From assembly GCA_032191485.1 (NCBI GenBank), contig JAVDOI010000010.1, positions 9,754,194 through 9,818,193 on the forward strand: a stretch of DNA of 64,000 nucleotides. The letters are read 5' to 3'. Under the pieces are notes generated by a model that saw nothing but the letters and a program-made list of their open reading frames with translations, was not told the DNA's origin and searched no databases. The DNA comes from Leptoclinus maculatus (Eukaryota > Chordata > Actinopteri > Perciformes > Stichaeidae). Both the position numbers and the translations under genes were made by a program. Positions within the stretch are counted from its first letter, which is position 1, and the number at the start of each line of letters is the position of its first letter. Shown piece by piece: positions 42,811-57,400 of this stretch.

Positions 42811-44109
42811 TTTATTCACAACTTTATTTAAATTGCAACAATCGAAATGTACAGCTAAAGCTTCATATCCTTAATAATTTAATCATTGAATTATTATTTT
42901 TAATTTTTAATTTCCAGGGCTGGTATGTATACAACTTCTAAAACCTTAAGAACACCATTTTAAATACTCCTGAAAAGTGGAAGCCCAAAAATATGTTTTC
43001 ATGTTAATCAAACATGTTTCATCAAACACCTAATAGTTTTTTTTCTCCACAGAAATAGAACACAGAGGTTGGCTTGAACAAATTACACATCTCCATTAAA
43101 TGTTTACTGGAAAGTTATACATATTTAAAATTTCCTTTGACTAACTGTATACAAACTAGTTTAAACCAGCTCCACCTCGACCAACTGTGACAGTAAACTT
43201 CTCCTTGTGCATTTATGCATCAATATTACAAATCTAATCATGTCATGTATAATAAGATATCACTTACTGGGGGCATTTTTCTAAAGAATGAGTACTTTTT
43301 ATTCTTAAAGCACATGTTGCTGTATTTTGGGGCTGGTATCAGTATGAGCCGGTAAGGGAAAAAAAGACAGTTCTGCCTAAAGGGAGTGGGAGTGGACGAA
43401 ACCAAGTGTAGATATAGGAGGGGGGGGGGGGGGGGCCTGAGATGCTCCACTATTGTTTTAGACACAGTTAATAGTCCGTCGAACTATTTAGCAGTCAACA
43501 GTCATACCTAACCTACAAAGCCAATAACGTAAAAACGTAAAAACAAACGTTTAATCCCACACTATGGAGAGATGCCTCCCCACCCTGGCGAGTTTAGTTG
43601 AGCTATTCTCCTATGTGCGACCATATATGTGACCATATATGTGTACAACACGTTTCATGCCCGCATAGACTGTAGGTGTAACCGGCAAAAAGCCATAAAC
43701 CAACCTCCACGATGCCGAGGAGGGATTATAATGATCTGTAAACTCATATATCATATTCATGGACTACTGTATTACCTTTGTACAAGCCCTGTCAAGTATG
43801 ACATGCATTATGAAGAAACACAGGTTGATCCTGTAAACAATTTGATTTGGCTGCCAAATATATACTGAAATTAAGATTTTTTTTAAGACGACCTGTTTCT
43901 AAAGCATTTAAAAGCCAATTGTCTTTTGTATAATCCATAGACAAGTAAAAAGTGCTTTTATCAGTGAACTCTTGAAGAGGTGCAGCACCAAGAGCCGCGA
44001 CCACTAGCGAGCCTATACGCGCCCCACGCGACGACGTTATTTTCTGACGTGATGACGTTATATTCTCTACGCTTGTGAGAGAGACAGGGAAGACTACACG
44101 GAAAGAACA
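42811..44109. other. Intergenic region and fkbp1a promoter area
   Basis: AT-rich at left, with a G16 run at 43420-43435 and a short direct repeat 'gaccatatatgtg' near 43620-43642. The last 120 bases become CpG-richer, with no TATA box. No other gene seen. Confidence 0.5.
44031..44058 (+). promoter_or_regulatory. Cluster of CRE/ATF-like sites upstream of fkbp1a
   Basis: TGACGT occurs at 44045-44050 and 44053-44058, and GACGTT at 44033-44038, within 80 bases of the start codon in a CpG-rich, TATA-less stretch. Sequence match only. Confidence 0.4.
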
Positions 44110-46239
44110 ATGGGCGTAGATGTCGAAACCATTAAAGCAGGAGACGGTAACAGATTGATTTTTCCCCCCAAATCACTCGATAACTAAAGTAAATTTCCTT
44201 TTTAAAATATAGCCGATTTTTAACCCACGGTTTTTTTCTCATTTCAGGACACGGTCACCCGCAGAAGGGACAGACGGTTTCCGTGCACTACGTTGGTAAT
44301 ACATAGCTAACGTTATTTAAATACTCACTTGTTGTTTAGTTCACCCACATTTAATTTACTATAGCAAATGTTACCCACTCAAACACACACGGGTGGTCGT
44401 TAGATGAGAGAATCGATGCTACTCATGTCTGTACGGTCATATTAGCTTAGCTTAGTTTAGCTTAGCACAAGTACTAGCCTGGCTCCGTACCAAGTTATCA
44501 ACATGTGCTGACCAGCACCCAACATGCTCGCCATCTTATACGTTATACCTCGTTTGTTAGATCCGTACAAACACTGAAGTGCAAAACAACAATTATTTCT
44601 CCAGCCTAACGTTAGCCGCCCCTCATTGTTTCCTGTGTGTGTGCTAAGCTAAGCTAATTGTAAGTTACTTCATTTTGGGTGCATAGACGTTAAAGGTGGT
44701 ATAAATCTCCCCTTTATTCCTTTAGCGAACGCGAGAGTTCATATGTGTCCTCCTGCATGTAGTGTTTATCAGTCTAGATTGTTTTTGTGTGGGTTGTCTC
44801 GTTTTGGATATATATATATCTATATATATCTATATATATGTATATATGTCTGTCTTCTCTCGGCTATAATGGCACTCAAAGCCCCACAATAATACAGTTG
44901 TAAAACTCAATATAGCAATAATTCTTTCCAGAAATCATGACCTGGGTTACTCAAGATAACCCACAGACAACTGCTCACAACAAGCTCTATATGTTTTTAA
45001 AATATGTTTCCCCCTTGGTTGTTGAACAGGCACGCTGACAAATGGAAAGAAGTTTGACTCCTCCAGGGACAGAGGAGATCCCTTCAAATTCAAAATTGGA
45101 AAGGGTGAAGTCATTCGTGCTTGGGATGAGGGTGTAGCTCAGGTAAGGAGATTAACCTCTAACGATTTTATACATCTAGATAGAAAGATAGTTAGTTACT
45201 TTATTAATCCCGCTACAGCAGCATTCATGGTACAGGTAAAGCAATAAGAACAGATGAGCTTCCACATCTTGGGGATTACTATTGAACCTGTGAATTAGGG
45301 GCGTGGCAATTTAGTAAAAAATGTAAAAAAAAAAAGAATGTTCAAGGCAGTTGAGCAGAATAACTAAATACAAGCACTGCCCCCTTATCTCCTCCATTTG
45401 TGTCTGCGTTCCTGTTTTCACTTTGATATCTGCAGACAACCGACTAGCTTTGGCTACCCTGAAGGTAGAAACGGACTCATCAAAGTAAAATTTGCACACT
45501 GGTTGGTCAACTCTCATGGCTTCACCTCTTGTTACCAGAAATAATGTATCATTAACGATCACAAACCGAGCATTAAGATCAGCGTGCAGAGTCTTCTTTG
45601 GGGCCGTTAGATTTACTAAGAGAAAGCCACAGATAGCTTCACCTGGAGTCCACACAGTTATAAAAACTGATGTAAACATGTTGCAAAAACAGCTCTCACC
45701 CCCCAAAGTAACAGGAACGTAAAGCGGTTTCCAACGACGTAAATATTGCCGACATCACAACAGAAACGATAAAGAAAAAACACAAACAATAGACATTTTA
45801 ATAGAATTTGACGATGTGTATTGCCAAGCCCCAGCGTCAACCAGGCAAAGAAGGTCTAACAAATTACGCTTTTGATTTTCATTGTGGGAAAGGTAGTATC
45901 TAGTGTTTTTGTAGCTTGGCCCTTATTGGGGACTAAAAGTTAGAGTATCTCCTCTTCTGTGTTATTGATATTGGTATTGGGTACTTGCTGGAAATGCATT
46001 ACTAAATCACTGGAATACCCCTTTAACAGAGATGCCAAAAAGAGGGTTAGCCATTCAATATCAAACCATATTACTACCTTTTTTATGTAGCTTGCTCTTC
46101 ACCTCCACAGATGACCGTTGGCCAGTTGGCCAAGTTGACCTGCTCGCCGGACTATGCGTATGGTGCTAAAGGATACCCACCCGTCATTCCAGGAAACGCC
46201 ACTCTCATCTTTGAAGTGGAGCTGCTGGGTTTTTCTTAA
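44110..46239 (+). CDS. fkbp1a: FKBP12-type peptidyl-prolyl cis-trans isomerase
   Basis: Four exons: 44110-44146, 44248-44295, 45030-45142 and 46111-46239. Phases 1, 1, 0 agree; 108 aa, the exact FKBP12 length. A cytosolic prolyl isomerase that binds FK506/rapamycin and, in vertebrates, calcium-release channels and TGF-beta type I receptors. Pocket residues (Met counted) Tyr27, Phe37, Asp38, Phe47, Val56, Ile57, Trp60, Tyr83, Ile92 and Phe100 are all present. Trp60 points to FKBP1A rather than FKBP1B, which has Phe there. His88 (His87 of the mature human numbering) is replaced by Tyr in AKGYPPVIPG, and the C-terminus is LLGFS. The start has 'aacaATGG' context. The a/b copy cannot be decided here. 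Confidence 0.9.
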
Positions 46240-48407
46240 AAGTTGAAGGTTGCTCTTCACAGTTTCTCATGCCATCATCATCTCTGACACAAATAGCTGT
46301 TTATTTAAAGGTGCTGTCGGTAGCATTTATAAACATGATTCAATTATTGTAGAAAGAATTCTCATACCGTGGGATGATTGAGACAAATTTGACACATGCC
46401 CGGCTGCTGAGAAGACACCGGGATCAAAAAAACATAAGGAAACAAACAAACGGTACAACTTATTTCTTCCAGGATTCATGTGGCCTCCATTTCTAAATTA
46501 GTCTGATGAATCGTGGAATAATTAGACAGACTGGTGTTGTTTTGTGTTTTAAAACTATCCAACAGAATGACCACCTAATCTGAACATTTAACACTAAATT
46601 TGCACAGAATTAATCTAATTTGTTCGTACCGTTTTATTCCAATGTCCCAAAAATAGTGCGGAAATGATTATTGTCTAAAATGCGTATGAAACACCTTTTT
46701 AATGAAGAGTCTATTTGTTCTTTCTTGCATTATGTATTTCTTTAACAGATGCATTGAGTTGATGACCTGGAACTTTGACACAATGTAAAGAATGTCTTAC
46801 AGATGATAACGGCTTATGATTTCATTTTCATCCCTCCATGTATTGCCTTTCATCGTATCAGATTCTGAATCCTGACTTGTCAACTTTATTCTTGTCTTTT
46901 TGTCATAACAAGTTAAAGGCCTCAAGTGTTCCTTGTGTTATGTCATGCGTGACACTTTTTTTTTGGTAATGTTTTACTTCTTAATTGTGTCATCCATTGA
47001 GAGAGGGTATTTTCCGTGGGTTCTGCATTCTTGCATTAAAATCAAGTATACAATATTAATGTCGCATTCATTGACAGTCGCATGATTTACACTTTGAACA
47101 AGTAGTTCTGAGAAACACTCGTGTAGTTTTACTCTGAGAACAAATCGCTCCAGACACAAGAATTGGAATTCTAGATATCTTTAGAATCAAACTTTTCTTT
47201 CCGGGCGGTGCTACAGATTTGTACGCTGTGAGTTTAGGTTCAGATGCATCAAAGTGTTTTTGGTGTCCTGTGACTCAGGTAGACCATGTAAGGCTTTAGG
47301 AATGTTTTCCCATTAACTATATTGTTGTCAAACTAGATCCTGCTCTGTGTTCAGGTGGATTGTATCAAATCTGATGCAGCCGTCTGCACCAGTTTGATAA
47401 TAAAACACATTAGCTAGCAGGTAAACTATCTTAGCTATCCTTCCCTCTCGTGAGACAGTTAAAGTTCTTCGCAGTGGTGGAAGAAGTTTTTTACATTAGT
47501 AAAAGTACCAATACCACAATGTAAAGATACTCCATTACAAGCATAAATGCATCCAAAATACTACTTAACAAAATGCACATTAGTATTGCCATGAAAATGT
47601 ACTTAAAAGTGAAACTACTCCATGCAGACAAATTAACAGAACTTAATGAATGTCCACAAAGTGTGAGTGAAAACTACAAGTAGTTATTCTCAAGTAAGTT
47701 TAGGGTTCGTAGATATATTAACTCTGGGCAGAATCATATTTACAGGCATTTAAGTTTGGCTGTTCTGCCTACTGATTTACCAAAAAATATGAATATACTA
47801 AGCCAATGTTGTCATACCATACTCTGTATTAACTCTTGTTAACTAATGTTCCAAATCAGCCCTCCTTTTGCTCTTGATATACCGTGTATCTCTGCTTTCA
47901 GTTTTTTTATGAACATTTTATTATTTTTATTCAGTACAGTAACAGAGATTACAATTACAGGGGCCATTTTTCTGCATAAAGAGTACTTTTAATACTGTAA
48001 GTGCATTTTCCTAACCAAACTTTTCATTGCCAATGCAGCGCTTTTACTTTAAATGGAGTATTTCTACAGTGTGGTGCGCCATCAGTTCTCCGAATAGTTC
48101 CTCCAACACTACTTGGGCTCACATTGGTGACAATTCCGACGGCATTTGAAGGCAGCATTTGGTCAGCGCTCAATACAGCAGAGAGCTCCACACCTGAAGA
48201 AGCGTTACACTGACGCACGGACGAACAGTCTGAAAGTTAAACATGGACATCAACATGACGAGAAACTTTACGTTTGGCTACATTAATAGTTAAGTTTGCC
48301 TCGTCTTCGTTCGTTTGTTTTTCTTTAATTAGACGAGTGCTCGTTAAGCTCATTGCGCTTTAATCATTCTTTGCGCTTTGGCGATGCGTTGTGAGCCGAG
48401 AGGAAGG
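46240..48407. other. fkbp1a 3' UTR, spacer and plxdc2 5' region
   Basis: A candidate fkbp1a poly(A) signal AATAAA is at 47399-47404, implying a 3' UTR of about 1.2 kb. 47472-47640 holds a decayed 'gtggtggaagaag...aaaagtacc' teleost repeat. The last 200 bases before 48408 are presumably plxdc2 5' UTR/promoter. No other coding exon recognised. Confidence 0.5.
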
Positions 48408-51400
48408 ATGGCGATGACCCTTACAAAGACGGCTCATCTCATCACTGCACTGGTTTTCGTTTTCCAGTTACAAATAAGCTTCACGAAGCTTAAATCCGTT
48501 TATGGTAAGTTATAAAATGTGTGTGTATTCTTTAATCTGCCAAGAATTGTTTTTTTAGGCTAACCTAACTTTAGGAACAGGTCAGTTTGCGCAATACAGT
48601 AAAAACTAGCTTTATATAGTAAATACTGTAACGCTTCCTTGTAGAAGTAAAATATTATTTGGACCTAAAGCTTTTGTTTTATCACCTAAAGTTATGTAAT
48701 ATTTCTGTGTTAAAGCTAACATAACTAACAATAAATGTACCTACTTACTGTGTTAGTGTAGGGTTTCACTGTAACGTTTTTTTGTAATTATTCCATTTTA
48801 TGCATAGGCATATCTTATTGATTTTAAACATGCTTTGTTCTATACAATATATATATATACATATATAATCTATATCTGGGGATTGAATATGCCAATTATA
48901 GAAAGCGTGTGCAGATGTTTTGATATTTTCTTAAATAAGGTATTCCTTGTATTTTGTGCTTGGCTGAATGAAACATCTTAAACAGTATGATAAATCTGAC
49001 TTTTGTTGATCTACAGACTGGGTATTTCAGCAAATTTTAAATGTCAGTAGCAGCCCGTCACTATACGACAGTTGCTGCTTTTATTGACAATAAAATGGAT
49101 CCTGATACTTGCACAGAATGCATCAATACGCTGCCCACCATGTGACAGAAATATAGACACTGCAGTCACAGCTGTCTGGCCTCACATGCCTGGTCCTGGA
49201 CCTGCTGGTGTGAAGAATGTGAAGCATGCTTTCACCCTCTGCTGTGAAACGAAAAATTCGGACGCACAGTAGTCACTGGAAAGGGTCGAATGACGGGATG
49301 AGCAGGCATGCTTGCCACATGGCACACGCTGGGGAATTGTTTATGTCCTGTTGCATGTGAGAAGAAGATGTTTGTTAACTGGTGAGATGTTCAAAGATGC
49401 ATTCTCCACATCTAACATTCCCTTTACATACAATGTATCTTGTTTCTCACTAGGTTGGTTACAATATTCCACACTGACAGTAGCTTAGCCTTAATGTTGT
49501 GTGCCAGTTTATTGAAGCAATATGATTTTTATGTGAAATATTCAAACCCAAGACTGTTTTTTTTTTATGGAAATCCTAATGGAAGTATTCTATATGCCTT
49601 TTGCATTATCTATACGAAAATTTAGCCTGGCATATCTGGTATCTTTGGAAACTTTAAAATATGGAATTGGCACATTTAAAAATATAAGTTCAGTGGATTT
49701 GAATTAGAGCTTGCAATTAATCAGCAACTATTTTGACAACCAATGTATCGTTTAAGTTCTTTATTTTTTGCAAGCATTATTGAGAAACATTTGATGGCTC
49801 CAAGTCCTCAATTGTGAGGATTCGCTGCTTTTCTTGGTCTTACTATCTAGCATTCTGCTGCAGAAAACGGGATATTACTTTGGGTGTCCAGTTATGGCTG
49901 CATGCTCAACGATCTCTCGTGGGCTCTTAATAGCCTCCCGGCCACTAGGGGCCGCTAGTAACGTAACACATCTAACGTAATGAACGTTGTGTTTGGCTAA
50001 CAGCTAACGGAATGTACGTTGTGTTTGGCTAACAGCTAACGTAAAGAACGTTGTGTTTTGCTAACAGCTAACGTAAAGAACGTTGTGTTTTGCTAACAGC
50101 TAGCGTAAAGAACGTTGTGTTTGGCTAACAGCTAACGCAATGGACGTTAACATAAGTGTTAATAAAGGGGGTTCATATTGTGGGTTGTATTCATTCAATC
50201 ACACGATACACCTGTGGTCTTCCAGACACCTGGTGGAGATCTGCACTCTGAGTATCTTTCTAGTTGATTGTGAGAACCATTTTAAATTGCATCACTAGTT
50301 TGAACGTTTTGTTGCATAGTTATGGGTCATTTAGCTGATAAAATGCCAGAAAACTGAAAAAAAAAAAATCGAAATTGGCTATAGCCCGAGGTCATACCTT
50401 CAAATGGCATGTTTCGTTTTTTGTTAACAATATTACATTTTCAACTATTTAAAAAGTTTTCATTATATGAGAAGCTGGAACAAGCAAATGTTTGGCATTG
50501 TTAATTGATACGTTACTTGAATGATCATTTGTTTATAAAAATGTCAGTTTTTTATATTTGGAAAGTTTTAAATTGTGAGGAAATGCTTAACGTTAATTGC
50601 CAGTTTGGGGTTTTTGAGTTGCCCTAAGTTCTTTTTTTTTTTTTTTTTTTCTTTTAATGATTTCTTCTCTGAATATGACTATAATTACATTTTTACAATT
50701 TATTTTTGATCTTAGTGTTGCTTCATTATGCCCACTATGCCCTGAACTTGAGAACAGTTTTTTCTTTCCTTATTTGTTTTTATGTTAAATTAATCGTATT
50801 TACAGTCACAAAATGATAAGTTGCGACATAACAAAATATTCTTGTTCTTGATAGTTACTTTTGTTCGTAAGTATATCTGTATAAAGAGTCCTCTAAAATG
50901 TGGATATTTTGCAGTTCACAACTCAGGCATTTTATTTGTATCCTTAGTGATATAATTATGTATTGAATACTCCAAAAAACAAAACGGTAAGCTGTGTTCA
51001 AAACAAAAATAATGACCTCCCTCTTGTTGATTCCTCAGGAGTCTACCGTACTCAGGGGCTGTCTCCTCCAGAGGTGCGGCCATATGTCGTCGCAGGGAAC
51101 AACCAGCCCAGGGAGAGGAGTCCCAGGTCTGGGGCCCCTGGCTGGGCTGCTGATAAGAGAGGCCACTACAGAGACCAGCACAAACCAGAGGAGTCAGATC
51201 CAGACCTGCTGTTGGACGAGGGCCACAACAATTCCACACAGATTGTGGTAAAGTTATTTACAGCTAAGAGAGGTTTTGCAAATTAAGGAAAACTTAGGAA
51301 TTAAAGTCATATCTGAAAATAATATTCTCGGGATGTCTGTGGTAATTGATGTATTTAGTCTTTAAATAGGATGCTAGTTCGGGACGGTTAGGTAACAATT

Positions 51401-54400
51401 GTTTCAAAGTGGGCAAGATTCTTGATGAAGCTTTCAGCTATATAATTCTAGGCATATAATGTTTCATTTTCACAAAGACCAGACTTTTTAAGGAAACTTT
51501 ATCTATCGAAGCATATTGATCTTTTGGATAATTAAACCCCAAAATAGTTACAGTTAAAAGTCTCAGTGTTTTATGAAGATATGGGGGAACATTGTTTAAA
51601 ACGGTTCAAAAAACGTTATCAATTAACAACAGAAATTTTGTTTCCTGGAAGTAAAAGTAATGTGATTTGGAATATTCAGGGACAAATTTAGAATTTAATA
51701 CAGAAATTAGAACAAATACAAGACAAATTTAGTGTTATTTCTTGACTTTGGTTTTGACTGTTGCTCGATGACCTGTTTTACTTTTCATAAATCTGTCCAT
51801 CTCACACTTCTGAATCTGAAAAATGCTACGCTAAAACTTGATAGCCTCACCAACATAAACTCGTCACATGTGTTGTCCCTAATACTGATTTCAATCCCTA
51901 CATTTTTGCACAGGACATGGATCACGCTTACTATACATCTAAGATCTACGGTTCTGGAGACGCAGCCAGTAAAGAGCTGTGGGTGAACATCGACGAGATC
52001 GAAGAGGATGAGTGGAAGGCCTGTGGCTTTCTGTCCAACACCTACAGACAAGCTGAGGTATGAAGTCAGTCTGTGCCAATAAATGGGACAGTCAGATTTT
52101 AAATATAAATATCTCATGTAAAAGAAGTTCGGTGGGCAATCCATCTTTAAATGATCTATTTACTTTCACTTTCCAGAATGAAAAAGTGACAATTTTTCAA
52201 TTGTATTAATGAACCGTTGATCAGTGCATTACAGTTCTGTTTCTGAATGTGTTGAATTGAGAACACTGTATTAGCACAAAAACAATTAACTCTCAGTCAC
52301 AGTAAAACTTATTTTGAGATTTGTTTGAGTGAGAAAGGGTACTTGGTGCAGTTTTGAAGAAAATGTAGGTTATTTAATAGTTCATGTTTCATTATGAACA
52401 TAAAATTGGATTTCAATTTTCCACGAAGGAAAAGCTACAAAAATGTTTTAGGATGCCAATTATAGTAAGGAAGAAATAAAATGGAAATCGGCAGGTCATA
52501 CTTTAACAAATTTGGAATTGCCCAAGAAAATTGCAAATGGTGCATCTCTAGCACTTTTTCTTTCTTCTTCTTTTCCAGAGAGTGAATCTTTCCTTCGACT
52601 TCCCTTTCTATGGACACATACTGAAAGAAATCACAGTGGCAACTGGAGGCAAGTCTTTAACTACACGTCTTTTCTTTACAAGTTGTTATGAGGCTTAGTG
52701 GGTATTTAAAGTAGTTCTGGATGTCATCTCTTCTCCTGAGTTACAAGTAGAGCTGCATTATATGAATTGGGAATTTTTATTATATATATTTTTTCACTTT
52801 TTCCCCTCATTGCACAGTGCATACTTAGGATACAATTGACCAACATGTAAGTGAAATCAATTTAAATATATTTGATTGCTGCTTTAAGAGACTATAATCT
52901 GCCTCACAGGTTTCTTTTGATGTTGTGTGTAAAGTGTTCAGGTATATGCTTTAGTATTCTGTATGGTGGTATTTTTATGGTGTATACAACATCTCCATCT
53001 CCAGCCTGAATAAAGTACTGAAGTTCAACAACAGAAATTTAAGATCTAGATTAATCTGCAAAAATACAACAGAACAAAAGCGGAGTTACTGAGAGTGAAG
53101 ACGTTTGTTTTGGGGAGTTCTGTTAGTTGGCCCTTTGTCTCATATCTCGTCCATGATTAAAATGATTATTGTGAATATCTCCCTGCATTGCATGTAAATG
53201 AATGCTAGTAACACCTGCATGTTTTACAGGTTTCATTTACACTGGAGATATACTTCACCGTATGCTCACAGCCACTCAGTACATTGCCCCTTTAATGGCG
53301 AATCTGGACCCAAGTCTGTCCAAAAACTCTTCTGTGTTTTACTTTGACAACGGTAAGAGAGACCATTTTACTCAACTGTCCTCAATTGTGACTGCTTGTT
53401 TGTGTGTCTGCTGTAGAATATTTATACTACATGTCTGTGATGGTTATGTTTATGTGTGTCTACCACGTAGGCACTGCACTGGTGGTTCAGTGGAACCGGA
53501 TTCACCTCCAGGACAACATCAGTCTCGGTACTTTCACCTTCCAGGCCGTTCTGCACAGCGATGGACGTATCGTCTTTGCATACAAAGAGGTGACGTTTCA
53601 TTTCCTCTTTTAGTTCTTCTGTTAATGCGAAATGTGTTTAATTATGCTGCTTTTTTTTGTATAGATTCCTTTAGACCTCAACGACATCAGCACAGAGAAT
53701 CATCCTGTTAAAGTGGGCTTGTCGGATGCTTTTGTGGTTCTTCATGAGATACAGCAGATCCCCAGTGAGTGACACATTTGGTGTATTAAAAAAAATGCAT
53801 TTTCTTACTTTATTTTTACTAACCAAAACAAAACACTAGATCTCACTAGTAGTTAACATTATATCTTTCCTGACATGCTCCAGATGTTCGGAGGAGAACT
53901 ATTTATGAGTATCACAAAGTCGACATCCTCAAGTCCAAAATCACAAATTCTACAGCTGTGGAGATGCTACCTCTCCCAAGTACGTTTCATGTTAGCTTCT
54001 ACGTTGCAGCATGGCCTGTAAAAATGCATTCAGGTTTAATTCACAGAAGCCAAAGCCGTCTCTTCCGGCTCACTCTTCACTGTTTTCTTTATTCTCAGCA
54101 TGTCTCCAGTTCTCCAGCTGTGGTCCATGTGTCACTTCTCAGATTGGCTTTAACTGCAGCTGGTGCAGTCGGCTACAAAGGTAAACTGGAAAAGCACTCG
54201 GAGCACCGAACCGACTGCACACTCCAACTGATTGTATTTAAATGGACGAAAACAACAGGGATGTTTAATCTTCATCTGAATCCAGGGTTGCATTAAAATA
54301 CACAGATGTTGTCTGATGGCAAACATTATATAAAAATTACCTTTTATCTTTTTGCAAAGTTCCAAGTGAGTCAGACTCATGACCACCGCATTTTAATTGA

Positions 54401-57400
54401 TAATGTTGTAGTGCTTCCTATGAGTGACTTTTTGTTGTCGGATATACTCAGTGTTGATGTGTGCTTATATCATCTACATTTGGTTGCAATTACACAATGT
54501 CATAGTATTTAAACTACCTGATAACTACAAAAATAAATCATCAACTGGTTGCAAAAGTCTTTAATAACATTTGGTTGTGAAAAAGCTTCGGTTCAGGCTC
54601 AAACACTTCGTCAATACAGTATCTTGAATGTTTGTGGTGACGGCTCAAGCTCACACTAATAGTATTTACTTTCTTTTCTTAGATGCTCCAGTGGCTTTGA
54701 TCGTAACCGCCAAGATTGGGTCGACTTCGGCTGCCCGGAGGAGGTTCTCATCATTTTGGGATTTGAGTAAACTACAGAAAGTTAAACTCTGTTGGAACAA
54801 AATAGTTTACTGATGTTTGTTTTTCCAGAGAAGAGATCTCCGGTGTCTCGGAACAACTGATGTCACAAACGCCACATCTCGCCACCTCACGCATACGACC
54901 ACTTCTGTTGCAACGACCGCAAAGCAGCAGCAGCAGCGGTCGTCCAGCATGACCTCCAGACCCCCCCGCAAGACCTCCTCCGTCACCAACCCCTCAACGC
55001 ACAGCAGCACAGGCAGAAGAATAATGTCCACTCCACAGCCTCCAACCAGCAAACCTGCAGAAGGTAAGCAAAACATGTATGTTTTAGTAGTCTTAGCATT
55101 GATAGGACATTTTATTTACTAACTCGTTGTCGGTGGATCTGGGCTCTGATTGCTGCGTGTTCACCACCAGTCACACAGGGACTTACATCGCCGTTATACA
55201 CGTAATGAGAGTTTGAGTTATTTCGGTAGGCCTATTCATCATGTTCAATTCCAGAGTTTTTAGAATTTTCTAAGCTATTTATTTAGATATTAATCCAGAT
55301 TTTAAAATCCTCTGTAGGTCGCCCTCTGCAGCTAAAGACTTGTCCCACCACCTCTTCATAGAATCATCTTGTTTGGTAGCTTTATGTCACTTCATTTCAG
55401 GTTTTTCTTTTCATTTAGGACAGATTACTGCAAAGGACATGGCAGGTGTCATTACTATCTCATGAGTTAATACTTGTTGCATTGTATCCACGGCCGGTGT
55501 GTTTTGTAAAGTCTGACAGTGTGAGGGTCAAGTGGTCAGCTATTTCCCAGCCCTCTGTTAGCTCCTAGCTGAGTGTATACAGCGCCATGTTAAATACTAC
55601 ATAGTATCCTGAGTTGCTAAAGGATGACTCAATGTATGCCTGTCACTCTGGTTAAGTCCGAATAAAGGAGGACTGTTATTTTTGGCTGCAGTGGATATTG
55701 TTTGTTAGCTGGAAGTAAAATAATAGTGCTTCTGTTTGAGTAGGATGTTGTATTCAGATATTTTACTTCGGTAGATGGAAAAGTACTTGATTTTTATTAG
55801 AAATGTAAAGTATCCCTGAAGTCCCTAAATTAATCTCAAAATGTTTCGAATAGGTAGATTTATTTGACAATCATAAAAATACAAATAATACTGCTTCACC
55901 TGATGAGTTATCACATACATTTACAAAACTGCCATGTATTAAATGACACAAGGCTTATTTCCACTGTGATCCTCTGATTGTGGGGCAAAATGCCAAATCT
56001 GGCAAGACCGACAGCCATCAAATCCCATACAATCAACACGCACATAAAATGTTTATTTGTGCAAGCTCCCTATTGTCAGAGACCATTTGATACTCTTTTT
56101 AAAATGTCTCTCAATGCTTGAATTAGGTAACTGAAAACGACCCCACGCTGCTCCAATTTGTGATGCCTGTGGGTTAACAACTAGATTTGCACATTGTGAT
56201 TTCACTTGTAGTCAAGTACACTTCAGTAAAAACGTACACAAGTTGTATTATATCTTTAAAAACTACTGCAGTAACAACTCAAAAAGCTTCTATTACAGTA
56301 AACATGGATGTGGTCAATCTCTTAAATTGTTGTTTCCCAGAGAAGTGTTTTTTTATTTCGTACATCACAACCAATTTTTTAAACTAGAAGTGACACATAA
56401 CATTCAGCTCTTGCACATGTTACTGTATGTCTTATCATTCAAAATAGTATATCATGTCAATGTCTTTCTTTTCCTAGATGACTCAAAGATCTCTTTGCAC
56501 ATTAATGAAGCACGTAAGTCATTCCTACTGTGTCTGTTATTAGTTCATAATGTTTTTCAGTAGTTGTCAAGTCAGTTCTTTATCAAAACGTACATGTGTG
56601 TAGCATTTAGCAGGATCTATTGACAGAAGTGGAATATAATAAGTATGTTTTTGATAGTGTATAATCACCCCGAACAGAAGAAAAGTTGTGTTTTCGTTAC
56701 CTTAGAATGAGACGTTTATGTCTACATATGGAGCTGGCTGCTGTGTTTCTACAGTAGCTCCAAACACTGGCTCTTGTTAGTGCATTCACCATTCCTGCTG
56801 CCGCTGTAGTTCTCCCACACACTTGGCACACGGGAGATGTTTCAGTTGGTTGCAACCTCCCCGCTAGATGCCACCAAATCCTTCACACCACATCTTTGAA
56901 GTGGTAACCGCTGCATGCATGTGCTGTTTTTAAGCCCAATCTCAAGTGTTCCATAGTTGTATCCGAGGAAGGGATTGACCGAGACTCTCATCATCCCGTC
57001 TGTGCAGCGGGACACGAGGAGACCACAGGAGAGCGTGACGAGCGGCCGCAGACTGGTCTACTAGCGGGCATCGTCATGGTGATGGTCGTCATGGGAGCGG
57101 CTGTCCTTATGTCCGTCTACATGTACAACCACCCGACGTCCAGCGCCAGCCTCTTCTTCATGGAGGTCAGTGACGCACTGATCCACTCCCCAAAGCACAC
57201 GTTGTGTTCTTACTTTGAAAGTGACTGAGGGGAAGTACTCCATCACAGTCAACGTTTGTCAGTTGCAGCAAAGCCTAAAGATACAAAGCTGGTCCTTCCA
57301 ACCAACAACCACGGGGAGATGACTATACACATTCATTTAGATACTCATCAATGACACCAAATGTCAACATTTCCCCATTGTAAAAATTATTCCCAGACTT

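Noticed and set aside
48384..48407. Upstream in-frame ATG as the plxdc2 start
   Set aside because: Weaker context than 48408 and it would add a charged stretch before the signal peptide; not excluded.
49973..50149. CRISPR-like array
   Set aside because: The 32-bp units are contiguous without spacers and lie in a vertebrate intron; it is a minisatellite.
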